From contig MKRJ01000032.1 in NCBI GenBank assembly GCA_001896885.1, positions 54,578 to 118,577 on the forward strand: a stretch of 64,000 nt of DNA, given 5' to 3'. The notes under the pieces were generated by a model, which had not been told where the DNA came from, searched no databases, and saw only the letters and a list, made by a program, of their open reading frames with translations. Source of the stretch: Rhizobiales bacterium 65-79 (GTDB taxonomy: Bacteria > Pseudomonadota > Alphaproteobacteria > Rhizobiales > Rhizobiaceae). The position numbers and the translations under genes were made by a program. Positions within the stretch are counted from its first letter, which is position 1; every line of letters begins with the position of its first letter. Shown one piece after another: positions 18,780-28,250 of the stretch.

Positions 18780-19825
18780 GCTTGCGCATCGCCGTGCTCG
18801 GCGCGGAGCACTACCACGCCAATTTCTGGATCAAGGCCTTTCTGCAGAGCGATGGCGTCGCGGTCGCCGGCGTCTGGGACAAGGACCGCGCGAAAGCCGC
18901 CGCGCTCGCCGGACGGCATGGGGTCAGCGTTGCCGACGATCTCGAGACGTTGCTCGACGGCTCGGACGCGGTCGCCATCTGCTCGGCAACGAGCGAGCAT
19001 GTCGGCTTCGTCCGCGAGGCCGCGCGGCGCGGCCTGCCCATCCTTTGCGAAAAGCCCCTCGGCGCCACCGGCGGCGATTGCCTGGAGATCGCGCGCATCG
19101 TCCGGGAGAGCGGCGTTCCCTTCATGCAGAGCTTCCCCAAGCGGTTCGACCCGGTCAATCACGAGATCAAGGCGCTTCTCGCCGATCGGGCGCTCGGAAC
19201 GGTGACGCTCTGCCGTATCCGGCATGGGCACGGCCACGGCTTCGAGGAGGATTTCCGCAGGAGCTGGTTCGTCGACTCCGCACTTTCCGGCGGCGGCACG
19301 CTGCTGGATGAAGGCGTGCACGCTGCGGATTTCCTGCGCTGGATGTTCGGCGAGCCGAAATCGGTGTCGGCGGCGATATCCTCCGCGGCGCTCGGACTTC
19401 CCGTCGAGGACACGGCCGCGGCGACGTTCCGTTTCGACAGTGGCATGTTCGCGGAAGTCGCGACGAGCTGGTGCTTCGCCGCGGCCGACGCCTCGATCGA
19501 GATCTACGGCACCGAGGGAACGCTTCTGCTGAGCGGCGTCGACCTTGCCTCGCGCGCCGCCCATGAGAGCGGCTTCCTGCGCCTCTATTCGCGCAAGGAA
19601 GGGCGCTGGTCCGTGTCGCCGACGATCCCGCATTTCAAGACGGGCGTCTTCCACGAGCATGTCGCCTGGGCCTTCGTCCGCGCACTCAAGGAGGGTGGGC
19701 CGATGCCGGTGACGCTGGAGGACGGGATGCGGGCTTTCGCCATGGTGGAAGCCGCCTATCGCTCGGCCGCAAGCGGCCGGCTGGAGGCCATTCGGCCGGA
19801 CTGCGAACCGGGAGCGGGATCATGA
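18776..19825 (+). CDS. Gfo/Idh/MocA-family oxidoreductase (second of two)
   Basis: A 349-residue protein of the same superfamily but only distantly like its neighbour. The N-terminal dinucleotide-binding segment is MSLRIAVLGAEHYHANFWIK, with an intact EKP motif (ILCEKPLGATGGD) and the sugar-binding domain including GGGTLLDEGVHAADFLRWMFG. A histidine/glycine-rich segment (RHGHGHGFEEDF) is unusual. It overlaps both neighbours by 4 bases. The pair may act on the same sugar derivative in successive steps or form a heteromer; this is inference. Confidence 0.85.
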   Translation: MSLRIAVLGAEHYHANFWIKAFLQSDGVAVAGVWDKDRAKAAALAGRHGVSVADDLETLLDGSDAVAICSATSEHVGFVREAARRGLPILCEKPLGATGGDCLEIARIVRESGVPFMQSFPKRFDPVNHEIKALLADRALGTVTLCRIRHGHGHGFEEDFRRSWFVDSALSGGGTLLDEGVHAADFLRWMFGEPKSVSAAISSAALGLPVEDTAAATFRFDSGMFAEVATSWCFAAADASIEIYGTEGTLLLSGVDLASRAAHESGFLRLYSRKEGRWSVSPTIPHFKTGVFHEHVAWAFVRALKEGGPMPVTLEDGMRAFAMVEAAYRSAASGRLEAIRPDCEPGAGS

Positions 19826-20802
19826 ATGCGCTCGTCTGCGACGTCGGCGGCACCAATACGCGGCTCGGCCTCGTCGAGAAAGGCGTTCTGACGAGCGGCA
19901 GTCTCGCCAGTTTCCGCAATGCGGAGTTCGCTGATTTCAACAGCCTGCTTTCGGCCTATCTTTGGCAGATCGGACGCGGCCGGGTCGACGCGGCCTCCAT
20001 CGCGCTTGCCGCGCCCGTCGGCCCCGAAGGGGCGACCCTCACCAACCACGACTGGACGATTTCGCGCGCCGGCGTGGGCTCGGTGACGGGTGCAAGGGCG
20101 ATCCACTTCCTCAACGATTTCGAGGCGCTCGGCTTCGCGCTCCTCGACGTCGGCCTTCTCGAAACGGTCGTCCTGCGGGACGGGCCGGAGGCCGGGAACA
20201 AGCAGGCACGGCGCTTGGTGCTCGGAGCCGGCACCGGCTTCAACGCGGCGGCCCTCATCATCGACCCGGTGACGGGGCATCCCGTCGTCGCGGCGGCCGA
20301 ATGCGGGCACACGACCTTGCCCGTCCAGGGCGAGGAGGAGCACGACATCCAACGCTTCCTGTCGAAGGGGCGGGGCCGGGCTTCGAACGAACGCGCACTG
20401 TCGGGGCGCGGGCTGAGCGAACTCTACGCCTGGTGCTGCGAGAAGGCCGGAACCGATCCCGTCCTACAGGGCAGCGCCGAGATCGCGCGGCGGGCGCTCG
20501 ACGGTTCGGACGGCCTTGCCCGCGAAGCCGCGCTGCTCTTCGCGCGGTTTCTCGGCCGCGTCGCCGGCGACCTGGCGCTGGCCTTCCTGCCGCTCGGCGG
20601 GATCTACCTGACTGGCGGCGTGTCGCGCGCCTTGCTGCCGCTTCTGAAGGACGATCCCGCCTTCATGGCCGCATTCCACGCCAAGGGGCGCATGAGCGGC
20701 TTCATGGAGCAGTTCCCGATCGCCATGCTGACCGACGACCGGGTGGCGCTCGCCGGATGCGCGGCGTTCCTTGCCGCGCAACCCGGGAGCCAGAAATCGT
20801 AG
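19822..20802 (+). CDS. glk: Glucokinase (Glk family)
   Basis: A 326-residue kinase of the proteobacterial glucokinase family. It has the phosphate-1 motif CDVGGTNTRLGL, the sugar-binding motif NDFEALGFAL with the catalytic Asp, the adenosine motif LGAGTGFNAA and a second sugar-binding region (ECGHTTLP). It would phosphorylate glucose or a related hexose with ATP. It overlaps the preceding oxidoreductase by 4 bases, so it is the last gene of the importer operon. A glucokinase in a NitT/TauT-type importer operon is unusual and suggests the imported compound yields a hexose. Confidence 0.85.
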   Translation: MNALVCDVGGTNTRLGLVEKGVLTSGSLASFRNAEFADFNSLLSAYLWQIGRGRVDAASIALAAPVGPEGATLTNHDWTISRAGVGSVTGARAIHFLNDFEALGFALLDVGLLETVVLRDGPEAGNKQARRLVLGAGTGFNAAALIIDPVTGHPVVAAAECGHTTLPVQGEEEHDIQRFLSKGRGRASNERALSGRGLSELYAWCCEKAGTDPVLQGSAEIARRALDGSDGLAREAALLFARFLGRVAGDLALAFLPLGGIYLTGGVSRALLPLLKDDPAFMAAFHAKGRMSGFMEQFPIAMLTDDRVALAGCAAFLAAQPGSQKS

Positions 20803-20861
20803 GGGAGGGGCGGGAGGCGGGCACGCCCCCCACCGTCATCTTCGCCCTGGCCGGAATGGCC

Positions 20862-22217
20862 TCAATCGCCTTTCTGGAGTTCCAGCAAATCCGTCGCACG
20901 AAACCGGTACTGGCGCGAGTAGCGCTCCGGCGCGTCGAGGATTTCCGGCGCATGTCCGTCCTCGACCTCGGCGATCCATTCCAGCAGCCGCTTCTTCAGA
21001 TCGTCACAGAGGCCGCGGAAGACATCCATCCCGATCAGATTGACCATTTCGTAGGGATCGCTGTCGAGATCGTAGAGATAGCATTCGCGATAGACGTCCG
21101 AACGCGGCGCGTCCTCATGGTATTCGGAGGTCACGCCATATTTCCAGCGATGGGTCCGCAGCGCGCGGCCTGTCTCTGTCTCGCTGATCTGGAAGAAGAG
21201 GTCCTGCCGCCATGGCGCGCGGGCGTCGCGCACCACGGGCATGATCGACTTGCCGACCATGCTGCCGGGTATTTCGAGGCCGGCCGCGTCGATGAGGGTA
21301 GGGGCGATGTCGATCGTGCTGAAAAGCGCCCGGACCTGGCCGCCGGCGTTGAAACCCGGCCCGGTGATCATGGACGGCACCCTGACCGCGCTCTCATGGC
21401 AGGAGCGCTTGTACTCATCGTTGCGCGTCTTGAAATGGCAGGCGTGGTCGGAAGTGAACATGACGATCGTGTTGTCGAGCATGCCCAGGCTCTTCAAGGC
21501 GTCCATCAGCCGGCCGAATGCCTCGTCCAGCCGCTTGACCATTCCGTAATAGCCGCCGAGATGCCAGGTGCTGGTGCCTTTCAGCGTGGCCAGGTCCGGC
21601 GGCGTCCACTGCCTTGCCGTCAGTTCCTCGCGATAGCCGTCCGGCGGCGGGTAATCGTCGACATGGTTCTGATGATGCGGCTCGAGGAAGGAGACGAACA
21701 GGAAGAAGGGGTCGTCCTGATGGCCGTCGCAGAAGCGGATCGCCGCGTCGGTCAGCGCGTCGACGCGGTAGCCGGGAAGCTTCTTCCTGTTGTTGTCGTC
21801 GTCATAGAGGATCGCGTCATAGGCGTCGGATACGAATTCGAGATGGTTGGCGGCGAGCCAGCTCTGGTAGCCGCCGCGCAGGTGCTTCGGCACCGGGTCC
21901 TTCCCGGCCAGATGCCATTTGCCGATATAGGCGGTCGTGTAGCCGTTGCGGGCGAAGACCTTGGCCATCGTCTCCGCATTGTCCGCCAAGGGGATTTCGT
22001 TGCGGAAGACGCCGGTCTGCGTGGCGAAGCGGCCCGTCTGCAGCGACGCGCGCGCGGGGCCGCAAAGCGGCTGGCAGGCGAAGGAATGGTAGAGGTGCGT
22101 GCCGGCCCGGGCGAGCCGGTCGAAATTGGGGGTCAGGCCCATCGGGTTGCCGTGCGCGCCGGTCGTGTCGTGCCGTTGTTGATCGGTGAAGAAAACAATG
22201 ACGTTCGGCTTGCTCAT
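20862..22217 (-). CDS. Type I (formylglycine) sulfatase 1
   Basis: A 451-residue sulfatase. The maturation motif is C-G-P-A-R (Cys52, in PLCGPARASLQTG), where the Cys becomes formylglycine. Metal ligands appear in FFTDQQRHD at the N terminus and TSDHACHFKTRNDEYKRSCHES later, and GKWHLAGKD supplies catalytic residues. No signal peptide is seen from MSKPNV, so the enzyme is probably cytoplasmic, acting after uptake of a sulfated compound. The ATG at 22217 is used because the sulfatase core begins there. A shared promoter element lies 73 bases upstream. It is convergent with glk. Confidence 0.9.
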   Translation of the reverse strand: MSKPNVIVFFTDQQRHDTTGAHGNPMGLTPNFDRLARAGTHLYHSFACQPLCGPARASLQTGRFATQTGVFRNEIPLADNAETMAKVFARNGYTTAYIGKWHLAGKDPVPKHLRGGYQSWLAANHLEFVSDAYDAILYDDDNNRKKLPGYRVDALTDAAIRFCDGHQDDPFFLFVSFLEPHHQNHVDDYPPPDGYREELTARQWTPPDLATLKGTSTWHLGGYYGMVKRLDEAFGRLMDALKSLGMLDNTIVMFTSDHACHFKTRNDEYKRSCHESAVRVPSMITGPGFNAGGQVRALFSTIDIAPTLIDAAGLEIPGSMVGKSIMPVVRDARAPWRQDLFFQISETETGRALRTHRWKYGVTSEYHEDAPRSDVYRECYLYDLDSDPYEMVNLIGMDVFRGLCDDLKKRLLEWIAEVEDGHAPEILDAPERYSRQYRFRATDLLELQKGD

Positions 22218-22289
22218 GGCGACGAAAAACGGCCTCCGCTGCGCTGGAAGGTGAAACGGCCGCACACTATCCGCCGCTATTCCGCCGCG

Positions 22290-22318
22290 AAAATGATATT
22301 AAATCCCGCTCAATATAA
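22290..22318 (-). promoter_or_regulatory. Shared LysR-type element before sulfatase 1
   Basis: On the minus strand TTAT (22315-22318), then 12 bases, then TTAATATCATTTT (22290-22302). The same pattern, TTAT-N12-YTAATATCATTTT, occurs at 23245-23274 and 23792-23821 in the same orientation relative to the genes. It overlaps the 3' end of the LysR gene. Symmetry TTA-N14-TAA resembles a LysR-type box. Confidence 0.6.
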
Positions 22319-23230
22319 CTGCAGGTTATATCCTTGTTGCGCGGCATCCTCCGCCAGGATCGGCAACATCTGGAGCGCGCGGCGCATAATGGGGTATTCG
22401 CTCGAGGATTTGCGGAACCAGGCGCCGGAGGCGAATTTCCAGATCGGCCGTTCGAGACGCAGCGGCACCAGCCCGGCGGCGGCGGCCACTCCCTCCAGCG
22501 ATGTCGGCGCCAGAGTCAGGAACTCCGTTCCGCTGACCATCCTGAAGCTCGCCGCCAGCACGTCGATCTCCATGCGGATGGCCGGCGGCGGCAGCATATG
22601 GTCGCTGCAATAGACCCTGAGCCGCTCCGCCAGCAGCCGGTCGCGCTTGTAGATGATCCACCTGCAGTTGGCGAGGTCCGCGGCTTCGATCTCCGGCCGG
22701 GCGGCCAGCCTGCTGTGGCGGCAGCAATAGGGGGTGATCGAGACGCCAAGGAATTTCAATCTCGATATGCCTTCCGGCGGCACGCCGTGCAGCGCGCCCA
22801 GCATCAGGTCGATCTCGCCGTCGACGAGCTTCGGCAGGGTGAGCCCGGCGACGTCGAAGTCGAGGCTGAAATCGGTTTCGGGAAACTCGGAACTCAAAAG
22901 CTTCACCAGATCCGGCGCCATGGTCATGTGATAGACGGCGCCGGCGGCGATATTGAACCGGCGCAGCCGGCCCGAGGTGATGGCGTGCACCTCCTCCTCC
23001 GCCTGGCGGTAGTGCATCTCGATCGCCTGCACCCGCATATGCAGCCGATGCCCCGCTTCCGTCAGCACCATCCCGCGCGGGGTGCGCATGAAGAGGCGGG
23101 CGCCGAATTCGCGTTCGAGCCGCCGGATGGTCTTGGTGAGCGCCGGCTGGGTGAGGCCGATGCGAGCCGCCGCCGCGGTAAGGTTTCCCGTCGTCACCAC
23201 GGCGCCGAAGGCGCGCAGATTGCGGTCCAT
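22310..23230 (-). CDS. LysR-family regulator of the sulfatase/ABC locus
   Basis: A 306-residue LysR protein. The helix-turn-helix is at the N terminus (FGAVVTTGNLTAAAARIGLTQPALTKTIRRL), and the effector domain follows (SGRLRRFNIAAGAVYHMTMAP). The start is the ATG at 23228-23230. It sits between sulfatase 1 and the divergent decayed binding-protein gene, whose promoters share the TTAT-N12-YTAATATC element, so it is the best candidate activator of both and of the intact transporter. The inducer is probably a sulfated compound (inference). Confidence 0.85.
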   Translation of the reverse strand: MDRNLRAFGAVVTTGNLTAAAARIGLTQPALTKTIRRLEREFGARLFMRTPRGMVLTEAGHRLHMRVQAIEMHYRQAEEEVHAITSGRLRRFNIAAGAVYHMTMAPDLVKLLSSEFPETDFSLDFDVAGLTLPKLVDGEIDLMLGALHGVPPEGISRLKFLGVSITPYCCRHSRLAARPEIEAADLANCRWIIYKRDRLLAERLRVYCSDHMLPPPAIRMEIDVLAASFRMVSGTEFLTLAPTSLEGVAAAAGLVPLRLERPIWKFASGAWFRKSSSEYPIMRRALQMLPILAEDAAQQGYNLQLY

Positions 23231-23244
23231 GGCATTCCCTCAAG

Positions 23245-23274
23245 TTATGCGTTCAAGGAACTAATATCATTTTT
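23245..23274 (+). promoter_or_regulatory. Shared LysR-type element before the decayed binding-protein gene
   Basis: TTAT (23245-23248), 12 bases, then CTAATATCATTTTT (23261-23274). The TAATATC segment lies exactly 144 bases before the relic ATG, the same distance as in the intact copy. It lies directly in front of the LysR start, so it may also serve autoregulation. Confidence 0.6.
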
Positions 23275-23405
23275 CGTAGCGACCGTCAGGCGCTAGCTTG
23301 CCGCAAAAATCAAATCGTCCTTCGTTCGGGCATGCGGCGCCCATGCCGCCCGGGACGACGGAAGACGAAGACGGCAGGCGATCCGGAGGCGAAGGAAGGA
23401 AATCG

Positions 23406-23719
23406 ATGAAGGGGAGAACCGGAATTCTGCTCGCGGCCTCGATTGCCGCCGGTGCGCAAGGATGTGTTCGAATCCGATCTCAAGGACAAATCGGAATTCC
23501 GCCGGATGAAGGCCTGCGGGGATGAAATTCCTTTCGGCAAGCAGGAATTCGGCTACGCTGAAAGGGCGGAGATGACCAACGCGCCCGATCTGAGGCCGAG
23601 CCAGGCGCCGTCGGGGAACTGACTTCGACCCGGCATTGAACAAGGCAGCCGATGATTTCGTCGGAATATTCACGAAGGGCGGCCGAAAGGCCGGCAAGCT
23701 GGCGCCGCCTGAGGAATGA
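23406..23719 (+). pseudogene. Decayed extracellular solute-binding protein gene, paralogue of the next gene
   Basis: The ATG at 23406 has a good GAAGGAAGG site and starts a signal-like peptide (MKGRTGILLAASIAAGA). The middle of the protein is missing. After a frame change the text matches the C terminus of the intact gene at 23953: KDVFESDLKDKSEFRRMKA and DEIPFGKQEFGYAERAEMTN here, against GDVFDSDLKKQDKFRWMQA and DEIPYGKQVFGYAESAQVTN there. A second frame change leads to ALNKAADDFVGIFTKGGRKA, matching ALNKAAEDFYEIFQKSGRKT, then a stop at 23717-23719. It is a large internal deletion with at least two frameshifts, surely non-functional. Confidence 0.85.
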
Positions 23720-23791
23720 CTGGCGCCGTTTGAGAAACAAGAGAAAGCGCCATCCGGTGCCGAACGGGTTCGCTCCAGCTATTCCTGAGGG

Positions 23792-23821
23792 TTATCGACT
23801 GCGGCCGCTAATATCATTTTT
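23792..23821 (+). promoter_or_regulatory. Shared LysR-type element before the intact binding-protein gene
   Basis: TTAT (23792-23795), 12 bases, then CTAATATCATTTTT (23808-23821). TAATATC begins 144 bases before the ATG at 23953, identical to the spacing in the relic copy, while the sequence between has diverged. This points to a functional regulatory element. Confidence 0.65.
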
Positions 23822-23952
23822 GCCGGGGCCGACCCGAAGCTATCTTTCTTCCGGACGTGCGACGGCGGCGCTTTCGGAAGATCGCTCCGTTGGCGTCGCG
23901 TGGTCGGAGGCAGACAATCACCGCGGACGAATCCGCGGATCGGGAGGAACAG

Positions 23953-25314
23953 ATGAAGCGATATGATCTCGTGCCGGGCCTGCTGGGAGCCGCCGCAGGC
24001 GCAATTTTCGCCGCGTCGCCGGCCGTCGCCGCCGACAGCTTCATGGATGTCGGCAAGCAGGCGCCGATCACCATCCTCATCAATGCCTCGCCCTGGTATA
24101 ACGGCTTCGAGAGCGTCGTGAACCTCTACGAGGAGCAGACGGGCAACAAGGTCAATCTCGACGTTACCCCGTTCCCCGGCATGCTGGAGAAGGGGCGGAG
24201 CGCGGTGCGGGATCCCAGCAAGAGTCCCTACGACCTCATCAACATCAACAGCACCTGGACGATCGAGTTCTACAAGGGCGGCTTCCTCGACCCCATGCAG
24301 GATGTAGATCCCAATTTCCAGGTGCCCAAGGAAGTCCTGACCCTCGGCGACGCCGGCTGCTGGGACGATGCCAAGCAGTTCAGGACCTGCAAGACGGGCA
24401 AGCTGATGGGCTATGCGCCGAACGGCAATGTCGAGCTCTTCTACTACCGCAAGGATGTCTTCGACCAGAAGGGCCTGAAGGTGCCGGTCACTTTCGACGA
24501 CGTGCTGGCCAACTGCAAGGTGCTGCAGGACCCGCCGAAGTCGTATGGATACCTGCAGCGCGGCGAGAAGGGCGATTCGATCTATTACGACTGGATGGCC
24601 TACATGCTGTCCTACGGCGCCCAGGACGTGAAGGACGCGGAGAATGGCGACTTCACCGTCACCATCAACAGCCCGCAGGCCAAGGCCGCGCTCGATAAGT
24701 ATATCGAGATCGGCCACAAATGCGGTCCGGCCAATGCCGGCACGCTCGGCCAGGGCGACCTGATCCAGCTCATCCAGACCGGCAAGGGGATGCAGGCGCA
24801 GGGCGTGGTGGCCGCCTTCCCGAATTTCGACAATCCGCAGAAATCCGCGGTCGTCGGCAAGATCTACGCTTCGGTCCTGCCGCGCGCCACGGCGGATGGC
24901 CATCCGGGCGCCGCGATCGGAAGCTGGGTGTTCGGCATTCCCAAGAACGCCTCGGCCGAAGGCAAGAAGGGCGCCATCGCCTTCTCCAAATGGTTCCTCA
25001 CCTACAAGGCGCAATACGCCTATGCGGAAGGCGGCGGCATCCCGGTGCGGGGCGACGTGTTCGATTCCGACCTGAAGAAGCAGGACAAGTTCCGCTGGAT
25101 GCAGGCCTATGAGGACGAGATCCCGTATGGAAAGCAGGTGTTCGGCTACGCGGAAAGCGCGCAGGTTACCAATGCGCTCGGCCTCAGGCTCAACCAGGCG
25201 CTGATCGGCGAACTGACCTCGGCCCAGGCGCTCAACAAGGCGGCGGAGGATTTCTACGAGATCTTCCAGAAGAGCGGCCGCAAGACCGGAAAGATCGCTC
25301 CGCTTCCGGAGTGA
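23953..25314 (+). CDS. Sugar-type ABC substrate-binding protein (family 1)
   Basis: A 453-residue exported binding protein. A signal peptide ends near AVAAD (residues 1-28), followed by an extracellular solute-binding family 1 domain (ITILINASPWYNGFESVVNLYEEQTGNKV, FYKGGFLDPM, WVFGIPKNASAEGKKGAIAF). The ATG at 23953 has the ideal site GGGAGGAAC; the longer frame has no signal peptide. It is the first gene of an operon with two permeases, an ATPase and a sulfatase, so its ligand is likely a sulfated or sulfatable carbohydrate. A degraded paralogue lies just upstream. Confidence 0.9.
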   Translation: MKRYDLVPGLLGAAAGAIFAASPAVAADSFMDVGKQAPITILINASPWYNGFESVVNLYEEQTGNKVNLDVTPFPGMLEKGRSAVRDPSKSPYDLININSTWTIEFYKGGFLDPMQDVDPNFQVPKEVLTLGDAGCWDDAKQFRTCKTGKLMGYAPNGNVELFYYRKDVFDQKGLKVPVTFDDVLANCKVLQDPPKSYGYLQRGEKGDSIYYDWMAYMLSYGAQDVKDAENGDFTVTINSPQAKAALDKYIEIGHKCGPANAGTLGQGDLIQLIQTGKGMQAQGVVAAFPNFDNPQKSAVVGKIYASVLPRATADGHPGAAIGSWVFGIPKNASAEGKKGAIAFSKWFLTYKAQYAYAEGGGIPVRGDVFDSDLKKQDKFRWMQAYEDEIPYGKQVFGYAESAQVTNALGLRLNQALIGELTSAQALNKAAEDFYEIFQKSGRKTGKIAPLPE

Positions 25315-25324
25315 TCTGATATCC

Positions 25325-25351
25325 GGAAGGCCGCGCGACGCGCGGCCTTCC
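25325..25351 (+). terminator. Strong hairpin between binding-protein and permease genes
   Basis: GGAAGGCCGCGC (25325-25336) and GCGCGGCCTTCC (25340-25351) pair perfectly over 12 bp with a three-base loop. The following TCGTTGATTTT is only weakly T-rich. It is probably a partial terminator or mRNA-stabilising structure that gives more binding protein than permease. Confidence 0.65.
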
Positions 25352-25396
25352 TCGTTGATTTTCGAATGGTGAACGCCTTCAGGCGCGGAGGACTCC

Positions 25397-26317
25397 CTGA
25401 AAAGCGATGCGGATTTCACGGCCCGGCGCGGCGGCGGCCTGGCCGATTTCCTCGACCGGAATTTCAAATGGATCACGATCGCCCCGGCGGCCGTGCTCCT
25501 GATCCTGCTCACCGTCTATCCAATCCTGAACCTTATCGGCATGTCGGTCTCGACCATCGGCTTCCAGGCCGCCAGGGAGGTCTGGAGCTTCACCCCCGCC
25601 CGGAATTTCCAGGACCTGATTGATGACGACATCTTCCGGACCGCTCTGTGGAACACGCTGGTCTTCGCCGTCGTCGCGGTTACGATCGAGATTGTCCTCG
25701 GCCTGACGCTCGCCATCCTCGTCGCCTCGGTCTCGCGCTTCAAGGGCCTCGTCCGCACAGTCCTCATCGTGCCGATCCTCATGCCGCCGGTGGCGATCGG
25801 CTCGATGTGGAAGCTGATGTACAGCCTCGATTTCGGCGTGCTCAACCAGATCGTCACCTCGTTCGGCCTGCAGCCGGTCAACTGGCTGGGCTCGACCTTG
25901 CTGGCGCTCTTCTCGATCATCATCGTCGATGTCTGGCACTGGACACCCTTCGTCTTCCTGATCCTGTTCGCCGCGGTCGAAGGTTTGCCGAAGGAGGTCA
26001 TCGAAGCGGCGCGCATCGACGGCGCGCGCAATCGCGAACTGGTCTTCAAGATCATCATACCCTTGATGAAGCCGGCCCTGGCCGTCGCCGTGCTCTTCCG
26101 CATCATCCTCGCCTTCAAGGTCTTCGACGAGGTCTTCCTGCTGACTTCCGGCGGCCCGGGGACATCGACGGAGGTCGTCAGCCTGCATCTCTACAAGGTG
26201 TTCTTCGAGCAGAACCAGATGGGCTACGGTGCGCTTCTGTCGCTCGCCATCATTGCCGCGACGATCGCCTTCCTATGGGTGGGCCAGCGCGCCGCGTCGG
26301 CCGTGGGGGCACGCTGA
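25397..26317 (+). CDS. Sugar-type ABC permease 1 (MalF/UgpA-like), possible CTG start
   Basis: A permease of about 306 residues with six helices and the EAA loop (EVIEAARIDGARNRELVFKIIIPLMKP). The first helix (ITIAPAAVLLILLTVYPIL) begins before the first GTG (25493), which would cut it. Reading back in frame gives LKSDADFTARRGGGLADFLDRN with no ATG, GTG or TTG before a stop at 25370. The best start is CTG at 25397, with GGAGGA four bases upstream. If CTG is not used, the start is GTG 25493 or the sequence has an error. It overlaps the next gene by one base (TGATG). Confidence 0.75.
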   Translation: MKSDADFTARRGGGLADFLDRNFKWITIAPAAVLLILLTVYPILNLIGMSVSTIGFQAAREVWSFTPARNFQDLIDDDIFRTALWNTLVFAVVAVTIEIVLGLTLAILVASVSRFKGLVRTVLIVPILMPPVAIGSMWKLMYSLDFGVLNQIVTSFGLQPVNWLGSTLLALFSIIIVDVWHWTPFVFLILFAAVEGLPKEVIEAARIDGARNRELVFKIIIPLMKPALAVAVLFRIILAFKVFDEVFLLTSGGPGTSTEVVSLHLYKVFFEQNQMGYGALLSLAIIAATIAFLWVGQRAASAVGAR

Positions 26318-27147
26318 TGCTTGTCCTCAGAGGTCCGACCCGCTGGCTGGCCTATCTCGTCCTGGCCGTCGGCGTGGTCGTCATCATCGGCCCCTTCCTG
26401 TGGGTGGCGCTGCAATCGTTCAAATACGAGATCGCCATCCTGCAGGGATCGTGGATCTTCACGCCGACCTGGTTCAACTATTCCGACGTGCTCTATTCCC
26501 ACCGTTCCGACTTCCCGACCAATGTCTGGAACAGCGTCGTGGTGTCGAGCCTCTCGACCTTCTTCGTGCTGATCGCGGGCACGCTCGCCGCCTATTCGCT
26601 GAGCCGGCTCAAGTGGAACCGCTGGATCGCCAGGACCTTCCTCGGCTGGACCCTGATCTTCAACATGATCCCGCCGCTGACGCTGGTCGGTCCGTGGTAC
26701 CTGATCTTCCGGGAAGTCGGGCTCTACGAGACGCTGACCGGGCTCATCCTCGCCCACATCACGCTCCATCTGCCGATGACGATCTGGATGATGATGGCCT
26801 ATTTCAACGAGATCCCGAAGGAGATCGAGGATGCCGCCCGTGTCGACGGCTGCGACAGGCTCGACGTGTTCTGGCGGATATCCCTGCCGCTGGTGACGCC
26901 CGGCCTGATCGCGGCCGGCGTACTGGCCTTCGTCTTCTCCTGGAACGAATTCGCCGTCGCGCTCAACCTGACCAGCCGCGCTTCGGCCACGGTTCCGGTG
27001 GCCATCGCCCGCTTCGCCCAGCAATACGAGGTCCAGTACGGCCAGATGGCGGCGGCTTCCATCGTTTCGACGATACCGGCGCTCATCCTGATGTTCTTCG
27101 GCCAGCGTTTCGTCGTGCAGGGCCTGACGATGGGCGCGGTGAAATGA
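26317..27147 (+). CDS. Sugar-type ABC permease 2 (MalG/UgpE-like)
   Basis: A 276-residue inner-membrane permease with six helices and an EAA loop (EIPKEIEDAARVDGCDRLDVFWRISLPLVTPG). It pairs with permease 1 to form the channel for the family 1 binding protein. Its ATG overlaps the previous stop by one base, and the ATPase gene follows after 16 bases with GAGGAGCGCC before it. Confidence 0.9.
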   Translation: MLVLRGPTRWLAYLVLAVGVVVIIGPFLWVALQSFKYEIAILQGSWIFTPTWFNYSDVLYSHRSDFPTNVWNSVVVSSLSTFFVLIAGTLAAYSLSRLKWNRWIARTFLGWTLIFNMIPPLTLVGPWYLIFREVGLYETLTGLILAHITLHLPMTIWMMMAYFNEIPKEIEDAARVDGCDRLDVFWRISLPLVTPGLIAAGVLAFVFSWNEFAVALNLTSRASATVPVAIARFAQQYEVQYGQMAAASIVSTIPALILMFFGQRFVVQGLTMGAVK

Positions 27148-27163
27148 ACGAGGAGCGCCAGCC

Positions 27164-28216
<1,053 letters not shown>

Positions 28217-28250
28217 GAACATCCGCTCCCAGGAACGAGGATCAGCCCAC

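Noticed and set aside
20803..20861. G-rich/C-rich text between glk and sulfatase 1 as a bidirectional terminator
   Set aside because: GGCGGGCACGCCCCCC can pair only poorly and has no T-run on either strand.
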